A stretch of DNA of 64,000 nucleotides from Epinephelus fuscoguttatus (taxonomy: Eukaryota; Chordata; Actinopteri; Perciformes; Serranidae), in contig NC_064759.1 of NCBI RefSeq assembly GCF_011397635.1, positions 13,226,428-13,290,427 on the forward strand, written 5' to 3'. Position numbers and translations under genes: made by a program. Position 1 is the stretch's first letter. Each line of letters begins with the position of its first letter. Positions 36,592-49,408 of the stretch are shown here, piece by piece. The notes under the pieces are model-generated. The model saw only the letters and a program-made list of their open reading frames with translations. It was not told the origin of the DNA and searched no databases.

Positions 36592-38200
36592 CACCTGAAA
36601 ATAAGAGTCTGTGTGTTTTCTTTACCCTTGAATGAGCTGTTAATATCTATATCAGGAGCGGACCCCTGTTCACAGAGTCCACCATGTTTCTACAGTAGCC
36701 CAGAAGGGACCAGAAGAGCCAAACACTGGCTCTAGATAGGGCCATTCACATTTACTTGTCAGCGACCGTAGTAAGCAGTGTCAGAAAAACATAATTTTTT
36801 TTTAACATGAAACTACTTTATTCTGCGTTTTTACTGGTTTAAATCACCAGGTCAGTTTGTTTTGGAGAGGAAAAGACCTTTTCGGCTCCTGGTAAAAACC
36901 TCCTAAACATCTGGATTTTAAATTGAGCACACATTAGCAGGTGCTAGGCTAGTGGCCTCTCAGTGAGGAGGCAAACAGCTTTGGAGAAACACTAATTTGT
37001 AATGTAAAACTGCTTTATTTTGTGTTTTTACTGGTTTTAATCACCTGAGGCCTGTACTACGATGCTCCTTCCGTTATCTGGCTTGACTCACCCTAACACT
37101 GGCTGTGTGGATAACTGGTACTACAAAGCTGGGTATCAACTAGTTCAGGGGGTGGCGGGGGTGTTAATTAAGAGTGACATCATCAAAACCATTAATGAAG
37201 TCAGCTACCTCATATAAGATGAAAGATATGAAAATCTGTGTTCCTATAACGGAAATGCAGAAATATGGAAAATACTATCCAAAAATCCACGTCGGCCGAG
37301 ACTTAAATCAGGTGTAGGTATCACTAGACTATACCTGACGTTAGTATAGAGTATTTTTTGCTACTTATTTGGCTGATGATGAAGATGTCACATTAAACAC
37401 TTTAAAGTAATGCCAGACTGTTTCTGCGACTGACGTGAAAGGTGGAAAAGTAGCCTAGTTAATGAGGTCTATCCTATCAGAATGTTGGGTGTACTGTATA
37501 ATAACGAGAGCCAGTTGACAGTGTGTGGATTATTTTACTAATAAAATAATGTATTTTTTCCTAGTTCTCATGACACAGGTGTCTAACGTTATTTTGAGCT
37601 GCAGTGATGCAGTCAAAGTGTATAATAGCAACACTGTCACTGTGGACTAAAATAAACTTTGCATAGGTTAAAAAACGGCTAAAATCACGTATTTAGTGTG
37701 TAAACGATCTGTTTGTTAAAAGCTCTGTTTTAAATACAGCCCTGAAACAATGAAATGACCTAGTATTTCTACTGACCTATAACAATATAAAGGCTACTCT
37801 TGTTTTAACCTGAGACTCTGAGCTTTCGTCCTCTTTTCTTCAGTGATCTGAATGGTCAGAGGTCAGGGTGTTGACAGGCAGTGATCTGATACCATGAACA
37901 TAACCTGCTCCAGAGCTGGTTAGCTGGTCAGCATAAGTTACCATGGTGATTTATGCTGATAAAAAGAGAACCCACTTACTGAAAACCCAGAGTTAACCCT
38001 GAAGTTACCTCCCTAACTCCATAGTACAGGCCCCTGATCTGTTTGTTTTGGAGAGGAAGAGACCTGCATGGATAATTCAGCTCCTGGTAAAAACCTCCTG
38101 AACCATGAACACTGAAGGGATTCTAACTGGGAGAAGTTTCAGCTTGTTGCAATCTGCAATCCTCGCTGCTACATACCACTGAATCCTACACACTGCTCCT
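36499..38200. mobile_element. TTAA-family DNA transposon, copy C, interrupted by another element
   Basis: The left end AGGTCCAGTGTGAAGGATG follows TTAA (36495-36498). The right end CTACACACTGCTCCT is followed by TCAA, a decayed TTAA. Internal modules (TTTTGGAGAGGAAAAGACC; GGTAAAAACCTCCT) repeat as in copy A but in the opposite orientation. A (GT)n run at 36552-36588 grew inside it, and a 984-bp element at 37049-38032 split it. Confidence 0.8.
37049..38032. mobile_element. Nested non-autonomous DNA transposon with GGCCTGTACTA ends
   Basis: The left end is GGCCTGTACTACGATG and the right end is the reverse complement of GGCCTGTACTATGG. CCTGA flanks both sides (37044-37048 and 38033-38037), a 5-bp target duplication. 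Removing it restores the host repeat's continuity (AATCACCTGA|TCTGTTTGTTTTGG). It has no transposase frame. The family is not assigned. Confidence 0.8.
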
Positions 38201-38316
38201 TCAACTGTAACACAGGAAGTATTAGAGTGAGGCAGTTGCTCTGTTTTCGACAGCATCCACAGTGTTTACTGGTCGTCATCTGACACAAAGGGACTCCGTG
38301 TTCCAGTTATCAGTCA

Positions 38317-38322
38317 TTTATT
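38317..38322 (-). other. Candidate polyadenylation signal of trim46
   Basis: TTTATT on the plus strand reads AATAAA on the minus strand. It lies about 1.4 kb past the trim46 stop. The 38.3-39.75 kb stretch between is unique-looking and AT-rich, as expected for a 3' UTR. Confidence 0.45.
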
Positions 38323-39751
38323 GTTTTTCTCATGACATGATAGAAACATTCTGCCAGCCAAGGCGAAGTCTAAATGAAGAGTTTCTGACTTTCCAGGATG
38401 CTACAGTCTAAAGTCATTCAAGTGCTGTGCTGTAACACAAGTAGAGGAGTCTAAACACGTCGTTCAAGACGGGACACACAGTGAGCATGAGAGTCACAGC
38501 CAGAGTTCACACACACATTCACACACCAGAAAATCACGTCATATATCAAAATACAGTCGGAGCCAGTTGATTTGAAAATATTACAATATAGACAATCTTT
38601 TGCACTGACATGATACATCACTGGGCTCTTACATTCCCCTAGCATAACTCTGAATCAGCTGATAGGTAAATGAGCTACTGTCAGTCGCAGTGGGAAAAAC
38701 AACGTTAAAGTCAACCAGAGCTCATAAAATAGACCTTTTCTCATCAGCCTACTTCATCCACCCACTTCCTTTAACGTCTCATCATTAATATGTATGTGCA
38801 AATTACTCAAACACCACAGTTTAATACTGGACAAGTAGGCCATCGGCTTTTTTAACGTCTGTCAAAATGTAAAACACTGAAATGTATTCACGTTAAGTCA
38901 AACAGCATTATGAGAACAGTATTCTTCAGGACCGTTTTTTACTTTGATATCTCTTCTGAAAACATCGAGGCAACTGTGAGTGTGTTTACCCAGCCGAAAT
39001 GCCACACGAGCCTTTTTTGAAATGCAAAACAGCGACTATATAAAATACCTCCCTGGACTGTTTATACACCGAAACATGTGATCCTGACGTGAGCCAGCAG
39101 AACTTTTATGATTCAACAACTGAAGAATATCCACATTCTGTAATTCTGAATTATATACACGTCGTTAACATCTGTTGAGGCTACATAAAAAATGAAGATA
39201 TAAAATTAGACATACAGTACATCTGAGGTGCTCTTACAAGGTGACAATTACCTGCATATACGTAAGTTATGAATCCTAGTTACACTTGCATGCGACTCTT
39301 GTTGTCCAGTCATGTTCTGGGACAAATAAAGACAAGTGTAAAAGGAGGGCAGATTTTTTTCTAACATTGCAAACAGTTTTTTTTTTAAACCTGTTATAAA
39401 GGTGTTTCACGAACAGAATTCTGCATAGTCTAAAATCGCGTCAGCCGTAATGTCCATAGGAGCATTGCAAAACCCAGAGGAAAGCAGGAAAAACAAAAAG
39501 CGAAAAAAGAGATTTGATATACAGGCCAAGTGCAAATGCAAAAGAACATCGGATATTTATATTCAGATCTCTGTGATCACACTGAGAAGAAAAATGGAAC
39601 CATAGTCAGCAGTGACAGTTCAGTCAAATGTCAAAGTTTTACAGGAACAAGGCAATTAATCATCAACTGAAGTCAAACCACCTTTTACAGACATGAGAAA
39701 AACTTTGATCCCTCAGTGAACTGTGCCCATAAACTGCTGTCACACCGCAAC

Positions 39752-42700
39752 TTATTTGCTGAGATTCGTCGCACGTGTTTGGATAGTTACCCTCCGAGGT
39801 GGCGGCTCCTCGATGCTCCGATTGGCCACAAGGTCCTGCAGCTGCAGGGCCCCTCCACCGATGAAGCAGAAGGCCGGGCACACTGGGGCCGAACAGTCTA
39901 TGTGTCCCTCCCACAGGATCCGCAACGAGTGGGCATCATAGAAGGTGACTCGTCCTTTGTCACAGTCCAGACACACTCCCAGTCGGGGTGGCAGAGGAGC
40001 AGTGTGAGGGTGAGGCATGCTGCTATGGCTGCTACTGTGGGAGTGCATTGCCCCCTGGCTCTGGCTGTCCGCCTGGCTCTGAGTGTGACCATGTCCTTGA
40101 GGAAGAAGGATCTTGCCCATGCCCATTGTGAGGAAACAGAAGGGTGGAGCGTCCTGGCCGTCCTCTGCCCCACTGTCATGGCCGCTGTCTGGGTCGCAGC
40201 TAGGTGTAGGCAGAGGGGAGGAGAAAATCAAGGTGTGCAAACGAAAAACAGCAAAGGAGGGAAATGTATCTGATGTTAGTAGGACCTGGAGATGTGAAAT
40301 GCTTTGACTGTAACGCTAGTTTTAAACCTCAATAGCAATAAAATAAACATGTTTTTTTAAAGCTGCACTAATCAATATTTTCAATCAACAATGGATCAAA
40401 TTGAGGAGTGGGTGGAGGATGGTGTGACATCTGGTGAGATACCTGCCAAGCTGCAGACAATTACAGACCACTGTTTGAGACAAACAACAAAACCAGTTGC
40501 TTTTTAGCTATATCTCCACAGTTCTAGTAACCAAACATGGGTGTTTTTTAGCAACTCGTCACTGTGTTTCCACCAGGGATAGTGCCATTAAAAATGGTTG
40601 GTTTTTACCAAGGAATTGTTGTGTTTACTACTGGGATAATGCAACTAAAAGCAGCTGCTTTCAACTGAGACATGACTGTGTTTCCTGCAGTGATAGTGCC
40701 ATGAAACCAGCAACTGCATTTTATCAAGACATTTCTGTGTTTGCAGGTGGGATACTGCCACAAAAAACAGTTGTTTTTACCAAGACATCTGGACATTTCC
40801 AGCTTGGATAGTGCCACAAACACCAATTGTTTTCACTGAGACATTGCAGCGTTTTCAGTTGGGATAGTGCCACAAAAAACATGGCTGCATTACCGGCGGC
40901 TTTTTAGTCACCAAAAGTGGATATTCTAAGCCAAAACATGATCTTTCCCGAACCACAACCAAGTGGTTTTTGTGCCTAAACATAACCACGTCAACCACAG
41001 CGCTGTTAAAATGTGAGGTTTTAATGTCCACTACATAATGTCGTACATATGTAATATACTTAGGGCCCGTCCCAATACCCCCCCTTAGCCCTACCCTCCC
41101 TTCAAAGCGAGGGATTTCAGATGCTGACTTGCCAGCGAGGGGTAGACGTCCTCATGGCTACCACCGAGCAAGAGAAGGGGAAAAAAAGTTCATACATGTA
41201 TGTATAATTTCGCAAATAAACATGGAACTTTTGTAAAAATGTTTTTGAATAACTGTGTTTTTGTGTAGAGAGTAGTATAACAATTTTTTATTGCTATTCA
41301 CGATGTCTAAATTGGAGTTGACAGAAAGCTAGCTAACTAGCTAACGTTACCGTTGTCAGGTTGCTTGTTAGCTAGCTAGCTAGCTAGCTCGCACTATCTG
41401 GCGTCTGTCATCTGTCCTGTTCTGCAAAACTGTCGGATTTTTCACATTACGATAACACGCCAGCTAGTATAACTATGCTGCCTCGTAATTTTAGCTGCTT
41501 AGCTAGCTAGCTAGCTAGCTCGCAGAAGTCCCGTTGTACATTTCGTCTCGTCGTGTGTTGTTCATCAAACGAAGCATGATGAATACAGCAAACGCGATCG
41601 GTAGGATGAACTCAACTGGAGACTCCATTGTAAATGCTGGTTGGAGATGTAGATGGCTCATGGCTTCCTGTTTAAAATAGTTACGTATGCGTGAACATAA
41701 CCGATGCAGTGATGTAGTGAGTGGTGTCCCAATTCCTAGGGAAAGATTTCAACCCCCACCCCTCGTTGCTTCATTTCGAGGGCCAAGGGCTAAGGGGTAG
41801 TGGACAAGGGGGGGTATTGGGATTGGGCCTTATTCTGATGATTAGTTAGTCTCACCATTATCATCGACACCATTTCTAGCAGCAGCAGATGATGTAATGT
41901 CAATGTTGTGTTTGCAGGTTGTTCCACTGCCCCACGTAGCCAAACAATCCATTAAAATCCATCAATTAATGCTGCCTTAAGTATTGAGAAAGTAACAATT
42001 CTGGCATAGCTCCATCAAGATCATCAAGAGCTCTATCAATCCCTGTGACAGAGGTCAATTCCATTTACATAGTATGATATTTGTTGTCATTAGGAACAAC
42101 AATTAGTCTTGTGGGTAACAATTAATCTGGAGTCTAAATTCAGAGATTAAGGATTTAGTTACCGAGGGCTGGCCATGTCTTGAGGGAGATGAAACCACTC
42201 TTGTAGCTTAGTCTCCTGCCCTACTCCCACCTGCAAGAGAGAGAATGAGATATCTCAGTTGGTCACATCCATTTAGACTGAGCATGGAAGGCAAAGCTGA
42301 TTTCATATGCAACACATTATAATACTAAACCAACTGACCAACAAGCATCACTCTCACCTTCACCACATAGGACCCAGGCTCCACAGAGCATGCCCAGTAG
42401 TGTTTGCCTTGAGTCACAGCTACGTCAGCCACCAGCAGGTCCGAAGTCAAGTGGCACGATGTGAGCGTGCGGTCGGCAGCCTGCAGGAGGGAGAGACCTG
42501 GCACGCTGCGGGCGTAGGTTTGGCCTTTACCCAGTGCCAGCCTGTCAGCGTGCAACCCCCAGCGTGAGTCCAAGGAGAAACTCAACACTGAGAGGGCGGG
42601 AAAAGGAGGCATACCGGGAGGGAAAGGTGGGGTGAGGAGAGAGAGAGATGGCGAGGAAGGTAACGGAGAGGAGTCAGGAGGGAGGAGGTGTTAGAACCTG

Positions 42701-45700
42701 AAGCTGGGACAGTCAGGCTACAGCAAGTCTGAGCATATAAAGGAATAAAAGCTAAAGAGGAGTGGGCGGAGAACACATAATAAGAGGCAGATCAAGAAGT
42801 AAAGTAGGATGAAGGGACTTAAGCAAAGGAAGGAAACGTGAGAAACAGAGTAAAGGTAACTCGATCCACATATTGTTCCAACTGATCAGATCATAGAATT
42901 TCGAGTGCAGAATAACACCAACAGGAAACAACAGACAACATAACGGAGCAATACATATAATTTTGTAAAGTGCAGAAGGACAGACCTGTAGCAAGAATGA
43001 CGAGATTAAACTGGAATGCAGAATAAAAAAAGGAAGGTTTGGTGCAGAAGCTAAAATAAAAAATAAAGTAGGAATGGAGGAAATGAAGGGATGGAAGAAG
43101 AAGAGAAAAGAAATATCAAGGTTAGTCAATTAACGGAAGAAATGGCAAGACAGGAAACATATCTGTAACTGCCAACAGTTTTTTCTTTGTTACCAATGCA
43201 AACCAACTTGTTTTAGGTACTTAAAAAATGAATGAATTCAGTGAACCTGCATTGGAAACTAAGAATGGCCTTATTTGTTTGGAGAAGAATGGACAGATGA
43301 GTGTTTGTTGTGAAAGAAATGTAAAAATCAAAAAGACCGAGCATGTCAAATAACAGATGTCCATATCTCACCAGGTGCCGGTGGAGTGTGGAGGTAAACT
43401 TCTTCACTGTACTCTCCAAACCCGGCCTTATTGCAGCCTCTCACCCTGAGCACATACACGCTGTCCATCTGCAGCCGATCGACCACAGCGTTGGTCCCTC
43501 TCACTTCATCCAGACGCAGCCACGCTACCGCTGCATTAGGGGATCTGGTGCCGCCCCACGTGGCTGCAGCACCCCCTGCTCGTCGCTGGTATTCGACAGA
43601 GAAATGCCAAGCTGGGGCCGAGTCCTGAGGGAGGCGCCAGCATAGAAACAGCTGGTCATAAGCAAGTGTCTTTTGAGTGTCAATGACTGGAGCCAGTGGG
43701 GCTGTGGAGGAGACACACAGAGACATTCATTTACGTTAATAAAGAATTATTTGACTTTTACGTGGTTCTTATCACAGCAACAAAGGAACCTACCACGTAT
43801 GAAACCCAAGCTGCTGATGAGCTCGACTTCTTTGGATGCATCTAGGTGAAAGTGTCTGAAGGAGGGATCAGCTGAAAGAGTGAAACACTGGAGGTTTTCT
43901 ATCGCCTTCACCAGCCTGGAGACACACACACACACACACATACACAAAAATAAAAAATGTCAGAAATCCAACTATTTCCTCCTGAGTTTGGGATTCAGCT
44001 GAATAAGCGTTTGTCACCTGCTGTGAGTGATTCTGGCGGCCTGCACAAAGCAGGGTTGATCGGTCTCCTTCAGCAGCTCCTGCGTGTAGGCCATCAGGCC
44101 CGCATGCTCCAGCAGGCTCCGCCTCTCTGAGACCTGGGCAGACAGAGCATCCTCCCTCCTGTTGCGAGATCCCTCCAGGGCCAGAGCCAAAGCCCCCTGA
44201 CGCTCTGCCACAGCCGCTCCCAGCTCTCGGATGCAGTGAGTCAGCTGATGCAGAGCCACTGCGCTGTTCGCCTGGACAGAGACAGAGAGGGGAGACATTG
44301 TCACTGCTGAGTTAAAAAAAATAAAATAAAATAAAAAAAAGACAGATTAGTACAGATAAACACAGAGATAATGCCTTTGCTGCTGCCAGCATAGAAGTGT
44401 GTCATTGCACTAGAGCCCCAGGCCTCCAGAGGGCCCACTAGGACTACCTGTACCTTCAGTTGCAGCTGTAGTTAAAGTAAATTGGCAGGACTGGGGATGG
44501 ATTCCCTTTGTATTAAAGCAAAATAAAGAAAGTGGTATCATCTAAACTACACAGTGGCATTCCCAGAATTCTTTTCCCAGGGGTGGCCAGATGGAGCCTC
44601 TGAAAAGATTGGGCTGGCACACCAAAACCAAAAGCAATCACTAGATTTCAGTAGTGTGATTATAATGTTAACGTATTTATACTATGTGAAAACTATTTTT
44701 AATGAACCACACTTACTGGGAACAAGACTTCTCAAGTTTAGGGGAGACTTGTGGGCACCCATGGAAGCCATTTTGATTCAGATATCTTGAGGTGAGAGTT
44801 CAAGGGACCCATTTGAGAATGGCCATGCCAGTTGTTCCCTCGCCAAAATTTAGCCCAAATATAGAGCATTATTGAGCCCCTTTACCAACAAGCTATGCAG
44901 ACATAAGGTTGTCTAGATTCGCAAGTGAATGACTGTTGATGAATGAGTAGTAGAATTCCTGCTAGCCAAACAGGACAGACAACAAAATACTGTGGCAAAG
45001 ACTCTTGCAAATACTGTTGCACCTGTACAGATGCAGCCATTTTGAGAAAGGACAGTGTACCTCCATCTGTTTGATGGCAGCTTCCAGTTGAGTGATCTGG
45101 CCCTGTATTGTCTCCTGGTTGGCCAGGATAAAGTTGACTTCCTTGGTCACCTTTTCCTGTAAGACCCAAATAAAAAGTTGACATTTCAAGGCTGGTGACA
45201 CCAGGATCTTACCACAGTTGAAGCAGACTCACCTTAAGGGCCTGGTAGGCCTGTGCTATGGGCAACACTTTGTGTCCATGGTGGACACGACGAAGCTTAC
45301 AAAGTGGGCACAGTAACCTCTGGCAGTTACGGCAGTACCACTGCATTCTCTCCTGCTCATGCTCTGTGCATGTTAGGACCTGAAGCACAAAGAGGATTAA
45401 GGCACAATACCAAAAGAAGAGAAGCGACTGTATAAGATGCACAAAAAAACAAAAAGAGGCAAACCTTTGGCCTAAAGTTGTTGGTGGGTAGAATGTGTTC
45501 GTGCTGAGCTCGGGGGGTTCCCCAAGGGTGGTAGAGCTTAAAACACTCATTGCAGAAGTTGGACTTGCAGTCAGCGCAACCCTTAGTGGCCTCCAGAGAC
45601 TGAGGAGGCTTACAGAAACCGCACATGATGGCTACGCTGCCCAGACTCACTGTGTGCCTGTACCTAAAGGGCAGACAGGGGTACAGGAAGATAAGGAAAG

Positions 45701-48393
45701 GGCTAAATATGCAGCAGGGGAAAAAAAAGAAAGCAAGAGAGGGAGAGTCCTTAAAACTCAACAAAGGGAAGATTGGGCTCATCGAGTTTGCCCTGCTCTC
45801 TTTTCAGTAGTTAGGAGTCTAACTCTTTTACAGCCTGACCTGGATACATCACCAGCAGCTGCCTTGTTAGTGCATCCTGCGCAGTAAAACATGCACCGTC
45901 ACACTTTCCTGACCAACACCACCACTGTCTCAGGAGGCAGCAGCTGCACTCATCAAACTGCTGCGTGTGAAACAGGGAATCTGCCTCTCCCCATAACTCT
46001 CTCTCCCGATCTCAGAAAGCAGCTCCTCTCACTTTGATCTCCACTACTTGAACTGATAAGAGAAGAGGATGATTAACATTAAAGAGAGATGAGAAGTATT
46101 TCACTCCAAACTTCCTCGACATAACTTCAGTTAAACTGGACCACAGTCGTGCCGTATAGTACACTGCAGTTTTTGAGCTGCCCCTGCAGTCGGCTCTCAG
46201 GGTTTGCCTTGGATCAGGAGTAAAGGAGAGATTCATTATTGAAACTCCTTCCAGCAAATGATTTCCTGTCTCATTTATAAAGCAGTATTGACTGATCCCT
46301 TCATTCGCTGCCTTTCTTCACTGCCTTCATCTGTAAAAAGGATTTTTTTTTCCATAAGCATGATCACTTTCTTTAAGATTTCTCTTAATGAGCTGATGAT
46401 GAAACATTACTTTTATAATTTCAAACAGCACTATACACTCTGACAACACCCCTGACTCTGTGTGCTACAGTATTTACTGTATCTGTGTTTACCTCTCCAC
46501 AATCCGCTCAAGTGTGAGGTTGCGAAGGCAGTCTGTCAGGCCTCTCTCGCCGAGCTCTATGTCCTGCTGGCAGGAAGGACATGGAAACAACATGGGGGGA
46601 AGGGACGTGTCCTTCCGCCTCCGCCCTGGGTATGTCCCGCACACTGGAGGAAGGACGCAGGTGTAGAGGAGGGGAGATGACGGCGAGAGAGACAGGAGAG
46701 AAAGTGAAAAAAACAACAACATAGCTCTCTGTCTCTCATTTATATACACAGAGAAAAAAGAACTGTGATAAATAGCAGTTAGTTCACTGTGAAGGAAACA
46801 GTATTGGCTCACACACACACACACACACACACTGAAACACACCTGCTCGACAGATGCTCACTGCCCTGTATGCCTCCTTGACTCTCTCTACCTCTGTGGC
46901 CTTTGCTCTACATGCACTTAAATAAGTCATGAGATGAATGCATGAAGCCCCTGATGCTCAGTGGGATACTGATGTGTCAGCTGCATCACCTATGAAGCTC
47001 AGATGCTAACAGGACAGTGGCGTCATATCACGCCATCATCTTTGCATTTTTAAACGATGATGTCACTCTGAGGTGGCTTACTGCTGAGATCATTCCATTT
47101 TCAAAGCTAATATAGCTTTTCAAAATTTCCCAACACACGCTCACACATCATCGTCACATCCTTTGTCCACCTGTTCTGAGGACCCGCTCCAGGCGGTCAG
47201 GGGTCCTGGGTGTGGGTCTTCGTGCCTGTCGTGGGGAGCGTGTGTTGGGTGTGGAGGCAGGTGAATTGGGCTCTGGAGGGAGGTCTGGAGGAGGATAACC
47301 TCTTTGTACCAACACCTCTGCCGCACATAGTAGACACACACTGTGCTGGCATGGCAGAAGGATGGGCTGCTTCACCATCTCATCACACACCGGGCAATGC
47401 AGCTCCTGTTCCATGCTCTTCATGTTGGACTGGAGGGGAGAGTACCAAAAAGAGTACGGAGTCATATTCAATAAAGGCTGAGTCACTAGAGTAAATAAAG
47501 AATCCACTGCTCTTTACATTTTGCACCTCCTGTGACCTGAAAAAAATATATATATGAGATGTGTAGGAGTCAAGAGCGAGAGGGGGAGCTGCGGCAGACA
47601 CTGGTTACGTAGGCTGATGGTGGATGTGCCGAGCTCAGGGAGGGCAAATGTGGAGGAAAAATAGCTTTCCCTGACTTCAGGTGTTAGCCAGTCTCCTGTA
47701 ATACAAATGGAGTCCTCTAGCCTCACCTTCCTGTTGAACACCTCAGATGTAGAACTGGTTTATCCATCTCTGGCACAGGATCTGGTTTGGTACACAACAT
47801 TTTCAAATCAATAAAATAAATATAGCTCCCAGTTTTGCTGCTAACACCTCGGTTTTCAAGTGTTAGTGGTTGTGGAGGCCTCATTCCGGTGTTTCAGTTG
47901 CTAAACGCAGCATCCCGTTTCTATGACAACGCGCATCATCTCTGTCTTCTCATCGTATGCAGCCTGCAAGCATTTAAAGCTACTGTTAGCCAACATATTA
48001 TGCTGATTACAGTCCCCAAACACCCACCGCTTTATCTGCTGCAACGTTTGAAATGTGTGGATATGTTATCTGCGGCCTTGCTTTATTATTTCCCCCCACG
48101 GTGCTTCAGCTAAGCTATAAAGCAAACCCGTCTTTGATTGAACGGATGCCAAAAAAATGTTGTAACGCTAGAAATGCCTCACATTCCTTCATCACGTACG
48201 CAACTTGTGCATCCAGATGCATGGAGAGGAAAATATGTGATGGAATATGAAGATAGCGAATGAAAGATGATAATTATATTTCGTTTAAAATACGCGCACG
48301 TGGTCAAATAATAAAAATGAGCGTCATACTTACACTAATGCGAACCAACGCGTCCATGATAGAGGTAAAGGTTTGTAACTCTGCTTCTGCCAT
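39752..48393 (-). CDS. trim46: TRIM46, microtubule-binding tripartite-motif protein (12 coding exons, 787 aa)
   Basis: Exons in transcript order: 48393-48334, 47429-47171, 46643-46493, 45663-45465, 45379-45233, 45156-45061, 44271-44018, 43915-43794, 43701-43372, 42587-42358, 42230-42163, 40199-39752. Phases agree throughout. The start, [20 protein letters not shown], matches family N-termini. Domains: RING split by a long insert (CPVC at 32-35, CQHSVCLLC near 47-55, CPSC at 128-131), B-box 1 (about 171-197), B-box 2 (227-259), coiled coil and COS region (about 265-425), fibronectin III (430-540), SPRY (545-780). TRIM46 organises parallel microtubule bundles at the axon initial segment; the COS box mediates microtubule binding. 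The protein is about 28 residues longer than the human one as I recall it, partly from a His/Ser/Gln-rich insert at about 674-704. Introns hold a minisatellite, a transposon and a CA repeat. Confidence 0.97.
40497..40890. repeat. Minisatellite of 56-59 bp units in trim46 intron 11
   Basis: Six anchors of the form GGGATAGTGCCA have GAT at 40578, 40635, 40692, 40751, 40807 and 40863, a period of 56-59 bases. Each is followed by (A)AAAACAG..GTTTTTACCAAGACAT and TGTGTTT. Units are diverged, so the array is old. The plus-strand frame across it is an artefact. Confidence 0.85.
41063..41829. mobile_element. Harbinger-like non-autonomous DNA transposon (TTA target duplication)
   Basis: The left end GGGCCCGTCCCAATACCCCC mirrors the right end GGGGGTATTGGGATTGGGCC, and TTA flanks both sides (41060-41062 and 41830-41832). 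A 3-bp TWA-type duplication is characteristic of PIF/Harbinger elements. The 767-bp interior has GCTA-repeat palindromes at about 41371-41389 and 41501-41520 but no transposase. It lies in trim46 intron 11. Confidence 0.75.
44272..45060. other. trim46 intron 6, possible old repeat
   Basis: The intron contains AGTGGCATTCCCAGAATTCTT and AGGGGTGGCCAGATGG, which resemble a worn fish DNA-transposon family. Its ends could not be placed. No other feature was recognised. Confidence 0.3.
46811..46832. repeat. (CA)n microsatellite in trim46 intron 2
   Basis: A short CA run; a similar one is at 43920-43942 in intron 7. Confidence 0.85.
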
Positions 48394-49030
48394 GCCTCCA
48401 CGATGCCAGCGTCCCTGCGATGTGTGAGTGGAAGAAGGGAAAAAGCGACCCTGGGCCTTGGATTTACTGTAGGTGCTTTCCTGTGCTCGGTGTGTGCTGT
48501 TACGCACACGCTGATTCTGTGCTGTCTGTCTCAAAGCAGCGAGTCGACTCGGTGTGCAAATAAGATGGGAGGGAGGGGGGATGTGGAAAGGTCTGGTTTA
48601 TGCTATCACAGCTGCATTGCCCGAGGAATGATTAATATGTTACACTGTTTAAAAATGCTCTTGGAAGATGGTTTTAATGTTTCAGCAGTTGCTATTTTAT
48701 TTTAACATATGCGTGTGTAACAATGTAAAAACACCTTGTCTGGTCTCATCATAAAATCCATCTAATAACGGCAATTATTTTTCATAGGAATAAAATAATT
48801 CTGAAACATGTCGCTTCCTTCCGGTTTCCTCCCCACAGCCTAAATATTCCGCAGCTCTCAAAATAAATCTCCTAGTTGTTGTTTTCGCCTCTGTAGCCTT
48901 AAATCGCTATGCCAAATTGGTTGTGGCCCAGTTTTGGTAGTAACACTAGATGGCAGTGTTGTGTAAAGAAAAACAAGAGCAGTCCTCTCTCAATTGTTGT
49001 CCGTGTCCGGAACCTTTGGATGCTGGCTGT

Positions 49031-49096
49031 TGGTAACACCGGTCTGTAATTGAGAGTGCACTAGCTTCAAACGGTGATGTCGGTTGTTGTAGCAAC
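49031..49096 (+). promoter_or_regulatory. RFX (X-box)-like sites upstream of tmem107
   Basis: At 49083-49096 GTTGTT-GT-AGCAAC gives one perfect RFX half-site (RGYAAC) and an imperfect partner at the usual 2-base spacing, within the palindrome CGGTTG(N6)CAACCG. A second half-site, GGTAAC, is at 49032-49037. Both lie 310-380 bases before the tmem107 start codon in the head-to-head interval with trim46. RFX factors drive ciliary genes, and tmem107 is one. Functional use is inferred. Confidence 0.5.
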
Positions 49097-49408
49097 CGAA
49101 AGGCGTAACAGCGTGGACGTTGTATCTGTAGTTAGTTGTGTTGGTAGTAATACTAGCTAAATATTAGTTAACGTCGCGATATGTTTGCTAAAATTAATTT
49201 GAATACGTCTCACGTTCACCGTCAAGTTGTGTTTGTCTTGGTTTTGAATAAAGTCAGCTTAATGTGCTAAGTGCTAAGTGAGCTAAATACGCTAACCTAA
49301 CACCTCAGCTTCCAGACAGATTTCAATTTCAGTAAATGCTTTTTACCGTGCATTGTATGTTTGTATACTCGTTGTCTGATTAAGAAGAAAAGAAAATAGT
49401 TGCTCAGC

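Noticed and set aside
38205-39751. Separate small genes downstream of trim46
   Set aside because: Frames here are short and unsupported; the stretch fits a trim46 3' UTR ending near the minus-strand AATAAA at 38317-38322.
39716-40273. Plus-strand frame of 185 codons
   Set aside because: It is the antisense shadow of the last trim46 exon (40199-39752), which encodes a well-matched SPRY domain on the other strand.
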